A stretch of 60,836 bases of DNA from JAJECS01 sp034428595 (GCA_034428595.1 DAOUHO010000041.1:1-60836), one strand, 5' to 3'; shown: positions 24,586 through 35,839, counted from the stretch's first letter. Notes: generated from the sequence alone by a model not told the origin. Numbers and translations are program-made.

Positions 24586-27444
24586 TTATGAGACCGGCCC
24601 GCCGCGAACGTCTGCCAATGGCTCATAGGTTACGTGGCCACCCTCGGAGATCCTGATCCGCAGCACGGGGATGAGCGCGGCGTCGCGCCAAACGGTCGGC
24701 TGATATTCGTGACGCAGCCGAAGGGCCAAGGTGTAGCCGCCCGGTCCAAGATCGGCCGCCGAGCTCGCCAGCGGCACGAACTCACCGAGGTCGTTGCGCA
24801 CTGAGAACTCGGGTGCGCGCGCGTCAAAGCGGTAGGTGTGCGATGTGGTCGCACTGCCCGCCGACAGCAATCCCGCGAACCACTTGGCAATCGTCGGCTC
24901 CGCGCCGCGGCGAAAGACTTCCGTTGGGATGGCCCAGGGCGAGCGGTCGCCTTCGAGAACGACCCAATCCTGGCTGGTCCATCCCCGCGAAGTGCGCTCG
25001 TCGAAGGCAGCGACGAGCTCGATGCGGCCGTCCCACACCGTCACATCGCTCACTTCAATCAGCACCGGCGGCGGATCGCCTGACGGTGCGGCATCCGGCA
25101 TCGGAGCGTCTAGGATTTGCGGCACCGCGCCGTTGGGCGCGTACACCGCTACGTTGTTGTTGGTCCACCAGATCGGAGTCCGTGCCGAGGGCGGGAACAT
25201 CCACGCCTCGGCGCTCGACGGCAAGACGACGATGTCGGGCGTCTCGTCGGTGAGCGGATCGATGCGCCAGTTCGTGGGCGTGAGCAGGTGGAGTTCGTGA
25301 GTATCGACCTGCCCAACGAGTCGGGCGTGGGACAGCGTCGACGCGATTCGGAGCGTCTGAATGTCCCGCGGCGGTATCACGAAATACACCGTTGCCGACG
25401 GCGGCACCGCTTGACGCAAGGCCTCAAAGGACGCCGGGTGGGGTGACACGTCCAGGCTCGGGAACGCCGGCCGCACTCGAAACAGCCGCTCGCCGCCGTC
25501 TCGGACTAGCAGCTCGAACAACCGAGGGTCGGCCAGCCACGCCTGCGCCCGAGACGGGAGGCCATCCACCCAGCCATCCGTCGTGCGGACATACTCGATG
25601 CCCAACCGCCGGATGGCGGCCGGCTCAAGGTATTTGAGAGCATCCCAGTATTCTGGTCCGAGGTGGAAGAACTGGTGGGTCAGGCCGTAAAAGCCCCCGT
25701 TGTTGGGGCGGCCGGTGTCGAACTGCACGTGCCAGAAGGGCCACACGGTGTCGAGCACGTGGGCATTCACCGCAGTGTGGTCGCGGATATACGCAGCCAC
25801 ACGCTCCGAGATTGGCGCACCTCTCAGGTAGCGGCCAAAGGCCGCCGATCCGCTTAACCTGCGCTGGCCCGGCTGGGCGTCCGTGAGCAACGGCCCGTGG
25901 CCGAGGGCCAGACCGAGGCTGCGTGCCGGCCCCACCACGGTCGGCCAGATCAACAGGACCACCAATAGCCCGCTTGCGGCGTAGCGCAAGCGCGGCGGCA
26001 AGCCGGCCAGGCGAACGCTGAGCGCCAACAGCAGCGCGATCAGCGCCAGATTGCGCCCATGACCCGCCAAGCGGTCCACGTCAAAGGGCGCCGGCGCATA
26101 GCGGAGGCCGAGGTAGGCAAGCGCCAGGACGCCGCTGCCCAGGGCCAATGCTTGCACCAGACGGTCGCGCCGCGCCAACAGCGCGGCCGCGCCCGCCGCG
26201 ACCACCGGACCCACGCCCAGCAGGGCAACCCCACCGGACCGCGGGTCGAACATGCCAAGCAGCCGCCAGCCCTGCTGATGCTCATTCCACGCGAGGGTGA
26301 GGCCCAATCCCGCCGCGCCCGACAGGAGCCCCGCAAATCTCCCGCTTCCGAGCAGCAGAAGCACGGCCAGTGCCAGGCCCGCGGTCAACCGGAGAACAGC
26401 GCCCCAGGCCAACGACTTTGCGCACCAGGCGCGCCGGAGACTCACGGCCTCGAGACCTGCCCAAAGCGCGAGCGCCATCGGCGCCACCGTCGCGGCCGAC
26501 AAGCCAATGAACCCAACAAGCGCCGCCTGCGTGAGCGTGAGCGGCCAGGATCGGTGGCTTGCCCACGCGGCCCGCTCCAGAACGATGACCAGCAGCGCGT
26601 ACCCCAACGGGAATCCGGGTTTCCAGATGTTGGGCAGTGCGGCTTCACGAAACTGAATCGGCCGTTCGGCCATCCACGATTGCTCCGGGGATGGCCAGTA
26701 GATGTCCATCAGCGAGGCGCCGGCCTCCGCCGACGGCACGCCCGCAAGGACCGGAATCTCCAGGAGGCCCTCGCCAACCCAGGTGAAGGTCCAGGCGCCG
26801 GCGGTGATCAGCAGCGGCGCCGTAATCGCGGCGGCGAAGCCGGACGCGCGGTGCATGAGCAGCGTCGTGATCACCAGGGCGAAGCTCGTCCAGACGTACG
26901 CGCCCAGCAACTCGGTGACGAAGCCCAGACCCGGCCCAACCGGCGGCGTCAACAGCCCGGCCAGGAGCGGTATTCCGTGGTGATAGGGCGCGGGCGCCCC
27001 TGGGTTCCAGAACAGTTCCGGCGGGAATTCTCCCGCGCGGATTGAGACCGCCAGCCCCAATTGCACCGTCGGATCCGGTATGGACAAGACTTGGCGGCTG
27101 GCCAGCACGACCCAGAACAGCGCCAAGGCGGCGACGGCGAATCCGGCCACCATGCGGGGCCGCGGGCGGATCGGATGGGACGCGCGCCAGACAATCACGC
27201 CGGCTAGCGCGAGCATGACGCCCCAGCCGACGGCCGCGCCCGCCATCCCCGGGACGAGATACAGCACGATGTTTGTGACCAGGCCCCACAGCGCGGGGCC
27301 GACGACGAGCCCTTGCGCCAGGGCCAGGCGCTCGTCGTCCTGCCGCAGCGCCACGCGAGCGATGACGTAGCCGACGGCGGCGAGCGCGGCGAGTTCCGCC
27401 GCGAGGAGCAGGAGGCCGGGAACAACCGCAGGGTCAATCATCAA
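24586..27444 (-). CDS. large polytopic GT-C-like membrane protein, paralogue 3
   Basis: A 952-residue paralogue of the previous gene, with the same start (IDPAVVPGLLLLAAELAALA), the same loop FPPELFWNPGAPAPYHHG, many transmembrane segments to about residue 510, and a soluble C-terminus ending GGHVTYEPLADVRGGPVS. The two intact copies are conserved in their first ~250 residues and last ~45 residues but differ in the central soluble part, as expected for duplicates specialising for different substrates. They are separated by 125 bp with no gene, and share orientation, so may be one transcription unit reading toward the dehydrogenase gene. Confidence 0.6.
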   Translation of the reverse strand: MMIDPAVVPGLLLLAAELAALAAVGYVIARVALRQDDERLALAQGLVVGPALWGLVTNIVLYLVPGMAGAAVGWGVMLALAGVIVWRASHPIRPRPRMVAGFAVAALALFWVVLASRQVLSIPDPTVQLGLAVSIRAGEFPPELFWNPGAPAPYHHGIPLLAGLLTPPVGPGLGFVTELLGAYVWTSFALVITTLLMHRASGFAAAITAPLLITAGAWTFTWVGEGLLEIPVLAGVPSAEAGASLMDIYWPSPEQSWMAERPIQFREAALPNIWKPGFPLGYALLVIVLERAAWASHRSWPLTLTQAALVGFIGLSAATVAPMALALWAGLEAVSLRRAWCAKSLAWGAVLRLTAGLALAVLLLLGSGRFAGLLSGAAGLGLTLAWNEHQQGWRLLGMFDPRSGGVALLGVGPVVAAGAAALLARRDRLVQALALGSGVLALAYLGLRYAPAPFDVDRLAGHGRNLALIALLLALSVRLAGLPPRLRYAASGLLVVLLIWPTVVGPARSLGLALGHGPLLTDAQPGQRRLSGSAAFGRYLRGAPISERVAAYIRDHTAVNAHVLDTVWPFWHVQFDTGRPNNGGFYGLTHQFFHLGPEYWDALKYLEPAAIRRLGIEYVRTTDGWVDGLPSRAQAWLADPRLFELLVRDGGERLFRVRPAFPSLDVSPHPASFEALRQAVPPSATVYFVIPPRDIQTLRIASTLSHARLVGQVDTHELHLLTPTNWRIDPLTDETPDIVVLPSSAEAWMFPPSARTPIWWTNNNVAVYAPNGAVPQILDAPMPDAAPSGDPPPVLIEVSDVTVWDGRIELVAAFDERTSRGWTSQDWVVLEGDRSPWAIPTEVFRRGAEPTIAKWFAGLLSAGSATTSHTYRFDARAPEFSVRNDLGEFVPLASSAADLGPGGYTLALRLRHEYQPTVWRDAALIPVLRIRISEGGHVTYEPLADVRGGPVS

Positions 27445-27682
27445 TGCAGCGTGCTCCGTGTCCTGCTCGACGCTTGGGCCCAGGGCGCCGCGCTTGGCAT
27501 CTGCAACATACTAGGGGGGTGGGGACCGCCAGGTATGAGGATTAACGGGAACGCAGGCTCGGCGCCGTCGCTGCCTACCACTCGATAAGCGTGCGGTACA
27601 CTTGCCGTGAGCTATGGGCGGTCTAGCTCTTGTCACCGTATGTGCGCCTGGTTTTGGCGCCAACGATTCTTCTGGAGCCTAC

Positions 27683-27955
27683 GTGGGTTTCGTTTCGCCT
27701 AAACGCGAGCAGGTCGACGCGCTGCGCCTGCACAGCGACGACACGGGCTCGGCGCCCGTGCAGATTGCCGGGCTGAGTGCGCGGATCGAGGAGCTGACTG
27801 AGCACCTGAAGCAGCACCGCGGCGACAAGCACACGCGCTACGGGCTGCTGCGCATGGTCGGGCGGCGGGGCCGCTTGCTGAAATACCTGCGGCGCACACA
27901 GCCCGAGACCTATCGCGAGGTGATCACCACCCTTGGTTTGCGGGTGCGCCAATAG
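27683..27955 (+). CDS. rpsO: 30S ribosomal protein S15
   Basis: A 90-residue small-subunit protein that binds 16S rRNA helices 20-22 early in assembly. The S15 pattern is complete: HSDDTGSAPVQIAGLSARI, LTEHLKQHRGDKHTRYGLL, MVGRRGRLLKYLRR, YREVITTLGLR. GTG at 27683 is chosen because GGAG lies five bases upstream and family proteins start close to this point; the frame is open further back to 27614. It precedes pnp, as in most bacteria. Confidence 0.92.
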   Translation: MGFVSPKREQVDALRLHSDDTGSAPVQIAGLSARIEELTEHLKQHRGDKHTRYGLLRMVGRRGRLLKYLRRTQPETYREVITTLGLRVRQ

Positions 27956-28178
27956 TCGCCGGCGTTCGTTGCCGACGGCGCGCCGCTCCAGAAATCCCTT
28001 TCTCATGGTCCTTGGCCCCCGGTTCATCGCCGAAGCTGCACTGACGGGCCCCAAATACTTCGCTTCGGCATAGTTCGGCGGGTCGAATCTCGCGGACGAG
28101 CTAAGAAACGAGCCGGCAACTCCGGTTGCCCCCTCCTTTCTTCGCTTGTTCCGCCGGCCCGCCCGGGAGACGTGCGAT

Positions 28179-30410
28179 ATGCACAGAGTTGAAACCGAGC
28201 TGGGAGGGCGAACCTTCAGCCTGGAAACCGGCGAGTTGGCCGGCCAGGCGGACGGCGCCGTCGTGGCGCGCTACGGCGACACGACCCTATTGGCGACGGT
28301 CGTTTGCTCCAGCCCCCGCCAGGGGCTGGATTTCTTTCCGCTCCAAGTCGAGTTCGAGGAGCGGGCCTATTCGATCGGCCGCATTCCGGGCAGCGTGCTG
28401 CGGCGCGAAGGTCGTCCGCCGCTGTCGGGCATCCTCGCCGGCCGCCTCGCGGACCGCTGCATTCGGCCCCTTTTCCCCGATGGGATGCGCAATGACACGC
28501 AGATCGTCCTGACGCTGCTGACCCACGACGGGGAGAACGAGCCGGACGTGATGGGCATCGTGGCCGCCTCGGCCGCGTTGATGCTCACCGGGCTGCCATT
28601 CGAGGGCCCCGTGGGCGCCCTTCGAGTGGGCCTGGACGGCGATGAGTTCGCGGCCAACGCGCCCATCGACCCCGAGGGCGGGGAGCCGGCGCTCGACCTG
28701 GTCGTGGCCGGCACGGGTGCGGGCGTGGTGATGCTCGAGGCCGGGGCCCAGGTCGTGCCCGACGACACGGTCGTGCGCGCGATCAATTGGGGGCAAGAGC
28801 AGCTCCAGGGCCTGGTCGACATCCAGCTGCAACTCAAGGACCTGGCCGGTAAGCCGGCGCGTGGCGTGGACGTCATCAAGCCAACCGACGAGCTGCTCGA
28901 AGCGGTCAGCGAGCGCTACGGGTCCAGGATTCAGGACGCGGCGCGGGTGATGGACCGCGCGGAGCGCAAGAATCTGCTCGGGACCGTCGCCGCGGATGCC
29001 GAGGCCGAGCTGGGCGAGGACCACGACGCCGCGCGGATCGACGACGCCTTGCACGACGTCGAAGCGCAGGCCGTCCGTGCGCTCATCCTGAACGAGGGCA
29101 TTCGCCCCGACGGGCGCGACGAATCCTCCCTGCGTGCACTTTCGGCGCGGGTGGGCGTGCTGCCGCGCATCCACGGCACCGGCCTATTTCAGCGCGGCGA
29201 GACCCAGGTGCTTGCGGTGACCACGCTCGGCACCCCGCGCGACGTGCAGCGCATCGGCCTCACGGACCTGGAAGCCATGGCGCAGCCCAAGCGCTTTATC
29301 CACCACTACAACATGCCGCCGTTTGCCAGCGGCGAGACCGGCCGGTTGGGGTCGCCCAAGCGCCGCGAGATTGGGCACGGAGCACTCGCCGAGCGCGCGA
29401 TCGCGCCGGTGCTGCCGGACGTCAAGGACTTTCCCTACACCATCCGCGTCGTATCCGAGGTGCTGTCGTCCAACGGGTCGACGTCCATGGCGTCCACCTG
29501 CGGCAGCACGCTGAGCCTGATGGACGCCGGGGTGCCGCTCAAGGCGCCGGTCGCCGGAATCTCCATTGGCATGATTGCCGGCGATGACGGCCGGTTCACC
29601 GTGCTCACCGACATCCAGGGCGCCGAGGATCACTTCGGCGACATGGACTTCAAGGTGGCGGGCACGGCCGAGGGTGTAACTGCCGTCCAGGTGGACATCA
29701 AGATCAAGAGTCTGACCCCCGCGATGATCGAGGCGGCGGTGCAGCGCGCCCGAGAGGCGCGGATGCAGATCCTGGACGTGATGCGGGTGAGCATTGCCGA
29801 ACCGCGCGACGACGTGGGCGAGTTCGCGCCCAAGATCATCCAGGTCTCGATCTCGCCGGATAGCATCGGCGCGGTGATTGGGCCGGGCGGCAAGATGATC
29901 CGCCGCCTGGAGGCCGAGACGGGCGCCAGTATCGACATCGAGGAGGACGGCACGGTGACCGTCGGCGGGGCCACCCGCGAGGGCACCGACCGCGCCGTCC
30001 AGATGATCAAGGACCTGACGGGCGAGGTCGAGATCGGCCGCACGGTCCTGGGCAAGGTGACGCGTATCATGAACTTTGGCGCGTTCGTCGAAATCGTGCC
30101 CGGCAAGGAAGGCCTCGTCCCGATCAATGAGCTGGCCGAAGAGCCGGTGGGATCCGTCAATGACGTCGTGGCCGAAGGCGATGACATCATGGTGATGGTG
30201 GTGGAAGTCGACCACCTGGGCCGCATCAACCTGTCGCGGCGCGCGGTGCTGCAAGACCTGACACCCGCCGAGACCCTGGCCACGGCTCCGCCCCGTCCGG
30301 GGCGCGACGGTCCTCGTGGCGGCGGTCGCCGCGACGGGCCGGGCGGGCGCGGCGGCGGCCGCGGCGGCCGCGGCGGACGCCCACCGCGCGGCGGTCGCAG
30401 GTTCGACTAG
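28179..30410 (+). CDS. pnp: polyribonucleotide nucleotidyltransferase (PNPase)
   Basis: A phosphorolytic 3'-5' exoribonuclease of 743 residues. It contains two RNase PH-like cores (FSLETGELAGQADGAVVARY; RPDGRDESSLRALSA), the catalytic-half motif EVLSSNGSTSMASTCGSTL, a KH domain (ISPDSIGAVIGPGGKMIRRL) and an S1 domain (GRTVLGKVTRIMNFGAFVEI). After S1 there is an unusual ~45-residue tail of Gly/Arg/Pro repeats (RGG-box-like) from about residue 700. ATG at 28179 follows CGGGAGA. It lies 223 bp after rpsO and nine bp before dapB, linking RNA decay with the lysine/diaminopimelate genes. Confidence 0.95.
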   Translation: MHRVETELGGRTFSLETGELAGQADGAVVARYGDTTLLATVVCSSPRQGLDFFPLQVEFEERAYSIGRIPGSVLRREGRPPLSGILAGRLADRCIRPLFPDGMRNDTQIVLTLLTHDGENEPDVMGIVAASAALMLTGLPFEGPVGALRVGLDGDEFAANAPIDPEGGEPALDLVVAGTGAGVVMLEAGAQVVPDDTVVRAINWGQEQLQGLVDIQLQLKDLAGKPARGVDVIKPTDELLEAVSERYGSRIQDAARVMDRAERKNLLGTVAADAEAELGEDHDAARIDDALHDVEAQAVRALILNEGIRPDGRDESSLRALSARVGVLPRIHGTGLFQRGETQVLAVTTLGTPRDVQRIGLTDLEAMAQPKRFIHHYNMPPFASGETGRLGSPKRREIGHGALAERAIAPVLPDVKDFPYTIRVVSEVLSSNGSTSMASTCGSTLSLMDAGVPLKAPVAGISIGMIAGDDGRFTVLTDIQGAEDHFGDMDFKVAGTAEGVTAVQVDIKIKSLTPAMIEAAVQRAREARMQILDVMRVSIAEPRDDVGEFAPKIIQVSISPDSIGAVIGPGGKMIRRLEAETGASIDIEEDGTVTVGGATREGTDRAVQMIKDLTGEVEIGRTVLGKVTRIMNFGAFVEIVPGKEGLVPINELAEEPVGSVNDVVAEGDDIMVMVVEVDHLGRINLSRRAVLQDLTPAETLATAPPRPGRDGPRGGGRRDGPGGRGGGRGGRGGRPPRGGRRFD

Positions 30411-30419
30411 GACCGGAAC

Positions 30420-31202
30420 ATGCTCCGAGTAGCCGTGCTTGGTGCCACCGGCCAAATGGGCCAGGCGGTCGTGGCGGCCGTGGAGGGCGCCGACGACCTA
30501 GAGCTTGTCGCCCGGATCAACCGGGTGTCCTCGCCTGGGAGCGCCCCGTTCTTCACGGAGTTCGAGGCGGCCGTCCAGGCGACCTCGCCCGAGGTCGTGG
30601 TGGACTTCTCGGTGGCGGACGCCGCGGCGGACCATGCGCTGGAGGCGCTGGACGTAGGCGTGTCGCCGGTGATCGGCACGACCGGGATGTCGGACGAACA
30701 GGTTGGGGCCATTCGCGAGCGTGCGGCCTCCACCGGCGTCGGGGCGTTCATTGCGCCAAACTTCGCCATCGGCGCGGTGCTGATGATGCAGATGGCCGCG
30801 ATGGCGGCCCCGCATCTGGACAGCGTCGAGGTGATTGAGCTGCACCACGACCGCAAGCGCGACGCGCCCTCGGGAACGGCGGCGCGGACGGCGGAGCTGA
30901 TCGTGCGCGCCCGCGGCGGGCAGCCCGCCCGGGACGCCGCCACCGAGGCCTTCACGCTCGATGGCGTGCGCGGCGGCGTGCGCGACGGCGTGCGGCTGCA
31001 CAGCGTGCGGCTGCCGGGCCTGGTGGCGCACCAGGAAGTGATTTTCGGCGGGGAGGGGCAGACGCTCACGATCCGCCACGACTCGACGAGCCGGGAGTCG
31101 TTCATGCCCGGCGTTTTGCTGGCCGTTCGACGGGTGCGCGGGTTGCGCGGCCTGGTGATTGGCCTGGAGCACTTGCTCACAAGCTCCGAGGGAGAAGCCT
31201 AA
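30420..31202 (+). CDS. dapB: 4-hydroxy-tetrahydrodipicolinate reductase
   Basis: Reduces HTPA, the DapA product, with NAD(P)H in diaminopimelate/lysine synthesis. The 260-residue protein shows the Rossmann motif VAVLGATGQMGQAV (residues 4-17), VIGTTGM, FAPNFAIGAVLMM-like APNFAIGAVLMMQM, and the DapB signature ELHHDRKRDAPSGTA with the substrate-binding His/Lys region. Its stop overlaps the asd start as TAATG at 31200-31204. Confidence 0.93.
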   Translation: MLRVAVLGATGQMGQAVVAAVEGADDLELVARINRVSSPGSAPFFTEFEAAVQATSPEVVVDFSVADAAADHALEALDVGVSPVIGTTGMSDEQVGAIRERAASTGVGAFIAPNFAIGAVLMMQMAAMAAPHLDSVEVIELHHDRKRDAPSGTAARTAELIVRARGGQPARDAATEAFTLDGVRGGVRDGVRLHSVRLPGLVAHQEVIFGGEGQTLTIRHDSTSRESFMPGVLLAVRRVRGLRGLVIGLEHLLTSSEGEA

Positions 31203-32242
31203 TGTCAGCCGGATATGCGGTGGGAGTGATCGGCGCCACGGGCGCCGTGGGCCGCGAGTTCTTGCAAGTGATGGAGGAGCGCCGCTTCCCGGTGCGCGAG
31301 CTGCGGCTGTGGGCCAGCCCGCGCAGCCGCGGGCGGCAGATCGAGTTCAACGGCAAGCCCTACACGGTCGAGGCGCTGGACGACGCGGTGTTCGAGGGCC
31401 TTGACTTCGTTCTGATTTCGGCCTCCGGTGACATAAGCCGCGCCCAGGCCCCGCGCGTGGCGCAGGCCGGCGCGCTGGCCATCGACGACAGCTCGGCGTT
31501 TCGCTACGACGACGCGGTGCCGCTGGTGGTGCCCGAGGTCAACGCGGAAGACATTGCCTGGCACAAGGGCATCGTGGCCATTCCCAACTGCTCCACCACG
31601 CCCATCGTCCAGGTGCTGGCGCCGCTGCACGCGGTGAATCCCCTGCGGCGCATCATCGCCGACACCTATCAGTCGGTCTCCGGCGCCGGTGGACGGGCCA
31701 TGGAAGAGCTGAGCGAGCAGACGGCCGCCCAGGCTCGCGGCGAAACGCCGGCGGTCGACCCGGACGTATTTCCGCACCAGATCGCCTCCAACTTGATTCC
31801 GTCCATCGACTCGCCGCGCGACGACGGCTACTCCAAGGAGGAGTGGAAGGTCTGGGCGGAGTCGCGCAAGATCATGCACGTGCCGGATCTGGCCGTATCG
31901 GCCACCTGCGTGCGGGTGCCGGTGTTCCGGGCCCATGCCGCGGCCGTCCACGCGGAGTTCAGCGAGCCGTTCGACGCCGCCGAGGCACGCGCGATGCTCG
32001 AGGACGTGCCCGGCGTGCAGGTCGTCGACGACCTGGCGGCCGACCAGTACCCCATGCCGTCGGACGCGGCGGGCAACGACACGACCTGGGTGGGCCGGAT
32101 TCGCCAGGATATGTCGCACCCGAACGGGCTTGTCTTCTGGGTGGTGTCCGACAACCTGCGCAAGGGCGCGGCGACCAACTCGATCCAGATTGCGGAAGCG
32201 GCCATCGCGAATCACTGGCTGAAACAGGCGCAGCCGGCGTAG
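31202..32242 (+). CDS. asd: aspartate-semialdehyde dehydrogenase
   Basis: Makes aspartate semialdehyde, the branch point to lysine, threonine and methionine. The 346-residue product has VGVIGATGAVGREFLQVMEE (NADP site), SASGDISRA, the active-site IPNCSTTPIV with nucleophile C130, SVSGAGGRAMEEL, and a C-terminal HPNGLVFWVVSDNLRKGAATN. Translation is coupled to dapB by a one-base overlap. It feeds dapA just downstream and, through homoserine, the threonine-synthase-like gene at 55811. Confidence 0.95.
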   Translation: MSAGYAVGVIGATGAVGREFLQVMEERRFPVRELRLWASPRSRGRQIEFNGKPYTVEALDDAVFEGLDFVLISASGDISRAQAPRVAQAGALAIDDSSAFRYDDAVPLVVPEVNAEDIAWHKGIVAIPNCSTTPIVQVLAPLHAVNPLRRIIADTYQSVSGAGGRAMEELSEQTAAQARGETPAVDPDVFPHQIASNLIPSIDSPRDDGYSKEEWKVWAESRKIMHVPDLAVSATCVRVPVFRAHAAAVHAEFSEPFDAAEARAMLEDVPGVQVVDDLAADQYPMPSDAAGNDTTWVGRIRQDMSHPNGLVFWVVSDNLRKGAATNSIQIAEAAIANHWLKQAQPA

Positions 32243-32344
32243 CGGAGGCGCGGTTCGCGTCGCGGGTACAATTCCGAGCGGGGTCGCGTGCGTGGTGACC
32301 GCACCGCGCCTGAGGCGTGCACCAGCCTCGCAGGGGGGAATGCC

Positions 32345-33262
32345 ATGCTGACCTTTGGTCGGCTCATCACCGCGGCGGTCACGCCGTTCCACGACGACGG
32401 GTCGGTCGACTACGACACCTTCGGTCGCATGGTCGACGGCCTGATCGACGCCGGCAACGACGCCGTCGTGGTCACCGGCACCACCGGCGAGTCGCCGGTG
32501 CTGACCGAGACCGAGCGCATGTCGCTCTACCGAGAAGCCCTGAGCGCCGCCAACAGGCGCGCGCGCGTGATCGCCGGCACGGGCGGCTACAACACCAGCG
32601 AGAGCATCCATCTGTCGCGCGCGGCGGCGGAGGTGGGCGTCGACGGCCTGCTGCAAGTGACGCCGTACTACAACAAGCCGCCGCAGGCGGGTCTGTTCCG
32701 CCACTTCCAGGCCATCGCGGCTTCCACGCCACTGCCCAACATCCTCTACAACGTCCCGGGCCGCACCTCGTGCAACCTGGAGGCGGAGACGGTGGCGGAT
32801 CTGAGCGCCATCGACAACATCATCGGCATCAAGGAGGCGAGCGCGGACTTCGAGCAGATTGGCCATATCGCGCGCACGACGCCGGACGACTTTGCCATCT
32901 ACAGCGGCAACGACGCGGACACCTACCTGATCATGGCGCTGGGCGGTGTGGGCGTGGTGAGCGTGGCCAGCCACGTGGTGAGCGGCGAGATCCGGGCGAT
33001 GATCGACGCGTTCGTCGCGGGCGATCTCGACGGCGCGCGCACCCGGCACCTGCACCTGCTGCCCATCTCGCAAATCCTGTTCCCGGCCGGCTGGCCCAAT
33101 CCGGTGTCCGTGAAGGCCGCGCTGGGGTTGGGCGGATTCGACGTCGGCGTACCGCGACTTCCCCTGGTCGACCTGCCCGACGACATGAAGTCCAGCCTGC
33201 GCGCGGTGATGGACGCCTACGCGCTGGACGCTTACCTCACGCGAACGCCTGTGGCCGTCTAG
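32345..33262 (+). CDS. dapA: 4-hydroxy-tetrahydrodipicolinate synthase
   Basis: Condenses pyruvate with aspartate semialdehyde. The 305-residue protein keeps all DHDPS hallmarks: TGTTGESPVL, PYYNKPPQAGL, YNVPGRTS (Tyr135, with the substrate-binding Arg), and IGIKEAS with the Schiff-base K163. ATG at 32345 follows a GGGGGG run. This is the canonical enzyme, in contrast to the two relatives near 41-43 kb that lack these residues. The udg gene starts at the next base after its stop. Confidence 0.93.
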   Translation: MLTFGRLITAAVTPFHDDGSVDYDTFGRMVDGLIDAGNDAVVVTGTTGESPVLTETERMSLYREALSAANRRARVIAGTGGYNTSESIHLSRAAAEVGVDGLLQVTPYYNKPPQAGLFRHFQAIAASTPLPNILYNVPGRTSCNLEAETVADLSAIDNIIGIKEASADFEQIGHIARTTPDDFAIYSGNDADTYLIMALGGVGVVSVASHVVSGEIRAMIDAFVAGDLDGARTRHLHLLPISQILFPAGWPNPVSVKAALGLGGFDVGVPRLPLVDLPDDMKSSLRAVMDAYALDAYLTRTPVAV

Positions 33263-33886
33263 GTGGCGGAGGCTTTCCCGAGCTTTAGCGATCTGGCGGA
33301 GCTCGCCGAGGCCGTCAAGGGCTGCACGCGCTGCCGCTTGGCGCAGGGTCGCACGCACGCCGTTCCCGGCGAAGGGGCGGCCGACGCGGCGGTGATGTTC
33401 ATTGGCGAGGGCCCCGGCTTTCACGAAGACCAGCAGGGGCGGCCCTTCGTGGGCGCCGCCGGGCAGTTGCTGGACGAGCTGATCGAGGGCATCGGCCTGC
33501 GGCGGCGCGAGGTTTTCATCGCCAACGTGCTCAAATGCCGGCCCCCCGAGAACCGCGACCCGGCGCCGGATGAGGCGGAGGCCTGCCGGCCGTACCTGGA
33601 CCGGCAAATCGAGCTGATCGACCCGAAGGTGATCGTGCTGCTGGGCCGGCACGCGCTGCAGGCGCACTTCTCCGACGCGCAGATCTCGCGGGCGCGCGGC
33701 GTACCCCGCCGTCGCGACGGGCGCACGTTTCTCCCCGTCTATCACCCGGCGGCGGCGCTGCGGCAGATGCGCCTTCGCGACGTGCTGCGCAGCGATTTCG
33801 CGCTGATCCCCAAGCTGCTAGAGGACCCGACGCCCGCCGCCGAGCCCGCGGAGCCGGAGAGCCAGCAGCTGTCGATGTTCGGATGA
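33263..33886 (+). CDS. udg: type-4 uracil-DNA glycosylase (iron-sulfur)
   Basis: Removes uracil from DNA. A 207-residue family-4 UDG: an N-terminal CTRCRL pair and later CRPP and CRPYL cysteines fit the 4Fe-4S cluster, with motif GEGPGFHEDQQGRPFVGAAG (catalytic region) and VYHPAAALR (C-terminal His motif). It starts with GTG immediately after the dapA TAG. The tail PESQQLSMFG is commonly seen in this family. Confidence 0.9.
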   Translation: MAEAFPSFSDLAELAEAVKGCTRCRLAQGRTHAVPGEGAADAAVMFIGEGPGFHEDQQGRPFVGAAGQLLDELIEGIGLRRREVFIANVLKCRPPENRDPAPDEAEACRPYLDRQIELIDPKVIVLLGRHALQAHFSDAQISRARGVPRRRDGRTFLPVYHPAAALRQMRLRDVLRSDFALIPKLLEDPTPAAEPAEPESQQLSMFG

Positions 33887-33919
33887 GGCGGCCGAGCGCT
33901 CGGCCGTTCGACGCTAGCT

Positions 33920-33958
33920 CGGGCCTGGATTCCGGCTTCCGACGGAATGACGGCAGGG
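33920..33958. repeat. dispersed repeat, CTGGATTCCGGCTTCC..GGAATGACGG family
   Basis: GGCCTGGATTCCGGCTTCCG followed by ACGGAATGACGG forms a short inverted repeat (ATTCCG / CGGAAT). Similar units occur at 5450-5480 and 46893-46922. Confidence 0.55.
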
Positions 33959-33995
33959 GCGCCCTTCGCCGGGCGCGGCGAACGTAGCGGGCGCG

Positions 33996-35666
<1,671 letters not shown>

Positions 35667-35706
35667 CGGGGCCGCCACCGCGCGCCCTCAGCTACCGGCG
35701 CGTTTC

Positions 35707-35749
35707 CCCCTCATCCTAACCTTCTCCCTCCAGGGGAGAAGGGACCGGA
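35707..35749. repeat. palindromic repeat, CTTCTCCCTCCAGGGGAGAAGG
   Basis: A CCTCATCCTAACC lead-in is followed by CTTCTCCC and GGGGAGAAGG arms and ends GGACCGGA. It is a near-consensus copy of the main palindromic family, 41 bp after rnj. Confidence 0.75.
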
Positions 35750-35791
35750 CTCCCAAGCAAGCCACCAGCTATCTGAGTCTCGCGGGTGCCT

Positions 35792-35830
35792 TGTTCCGTC
35801 TCCCCGACGAGGGAGAGGGAAAGGGTGAGG
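35792..35830. repeat. palindromic repeat, second copy downstream of rnj
   Basis: GTCTCCCCGACGAGGGAGAG followed by GGAAAGGGTGAGG is another family member, in opposite polarity to the copy at 35707 (GGGTGAGG tail instead of a CCTCATCC head). Confidence 0.65.
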
Positions 35831-35839
35831 AGGTCTGCT

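Noticed and set aside
27956..28178. Possible terminator or regulatory hairpin between rpsO and pnp
   Set aside because: A GGCAAC-TCC-GGTTGCC hairpin exists near 28112-28130 but it lacks a T-tract and I could not support a function.
29184..30455. 423-codon open frame on the minus strand
   Set aside because: Antisense to pnp and His/Asp/Arg-rich as expected for a mirrored high-GC gene; no domain.
31205..33745. 846-codon open frame on the minus strand
   Set aside because: Antisense to asd, dapA and udg, whose protein families are certain; composition is typical of a shadow frame.
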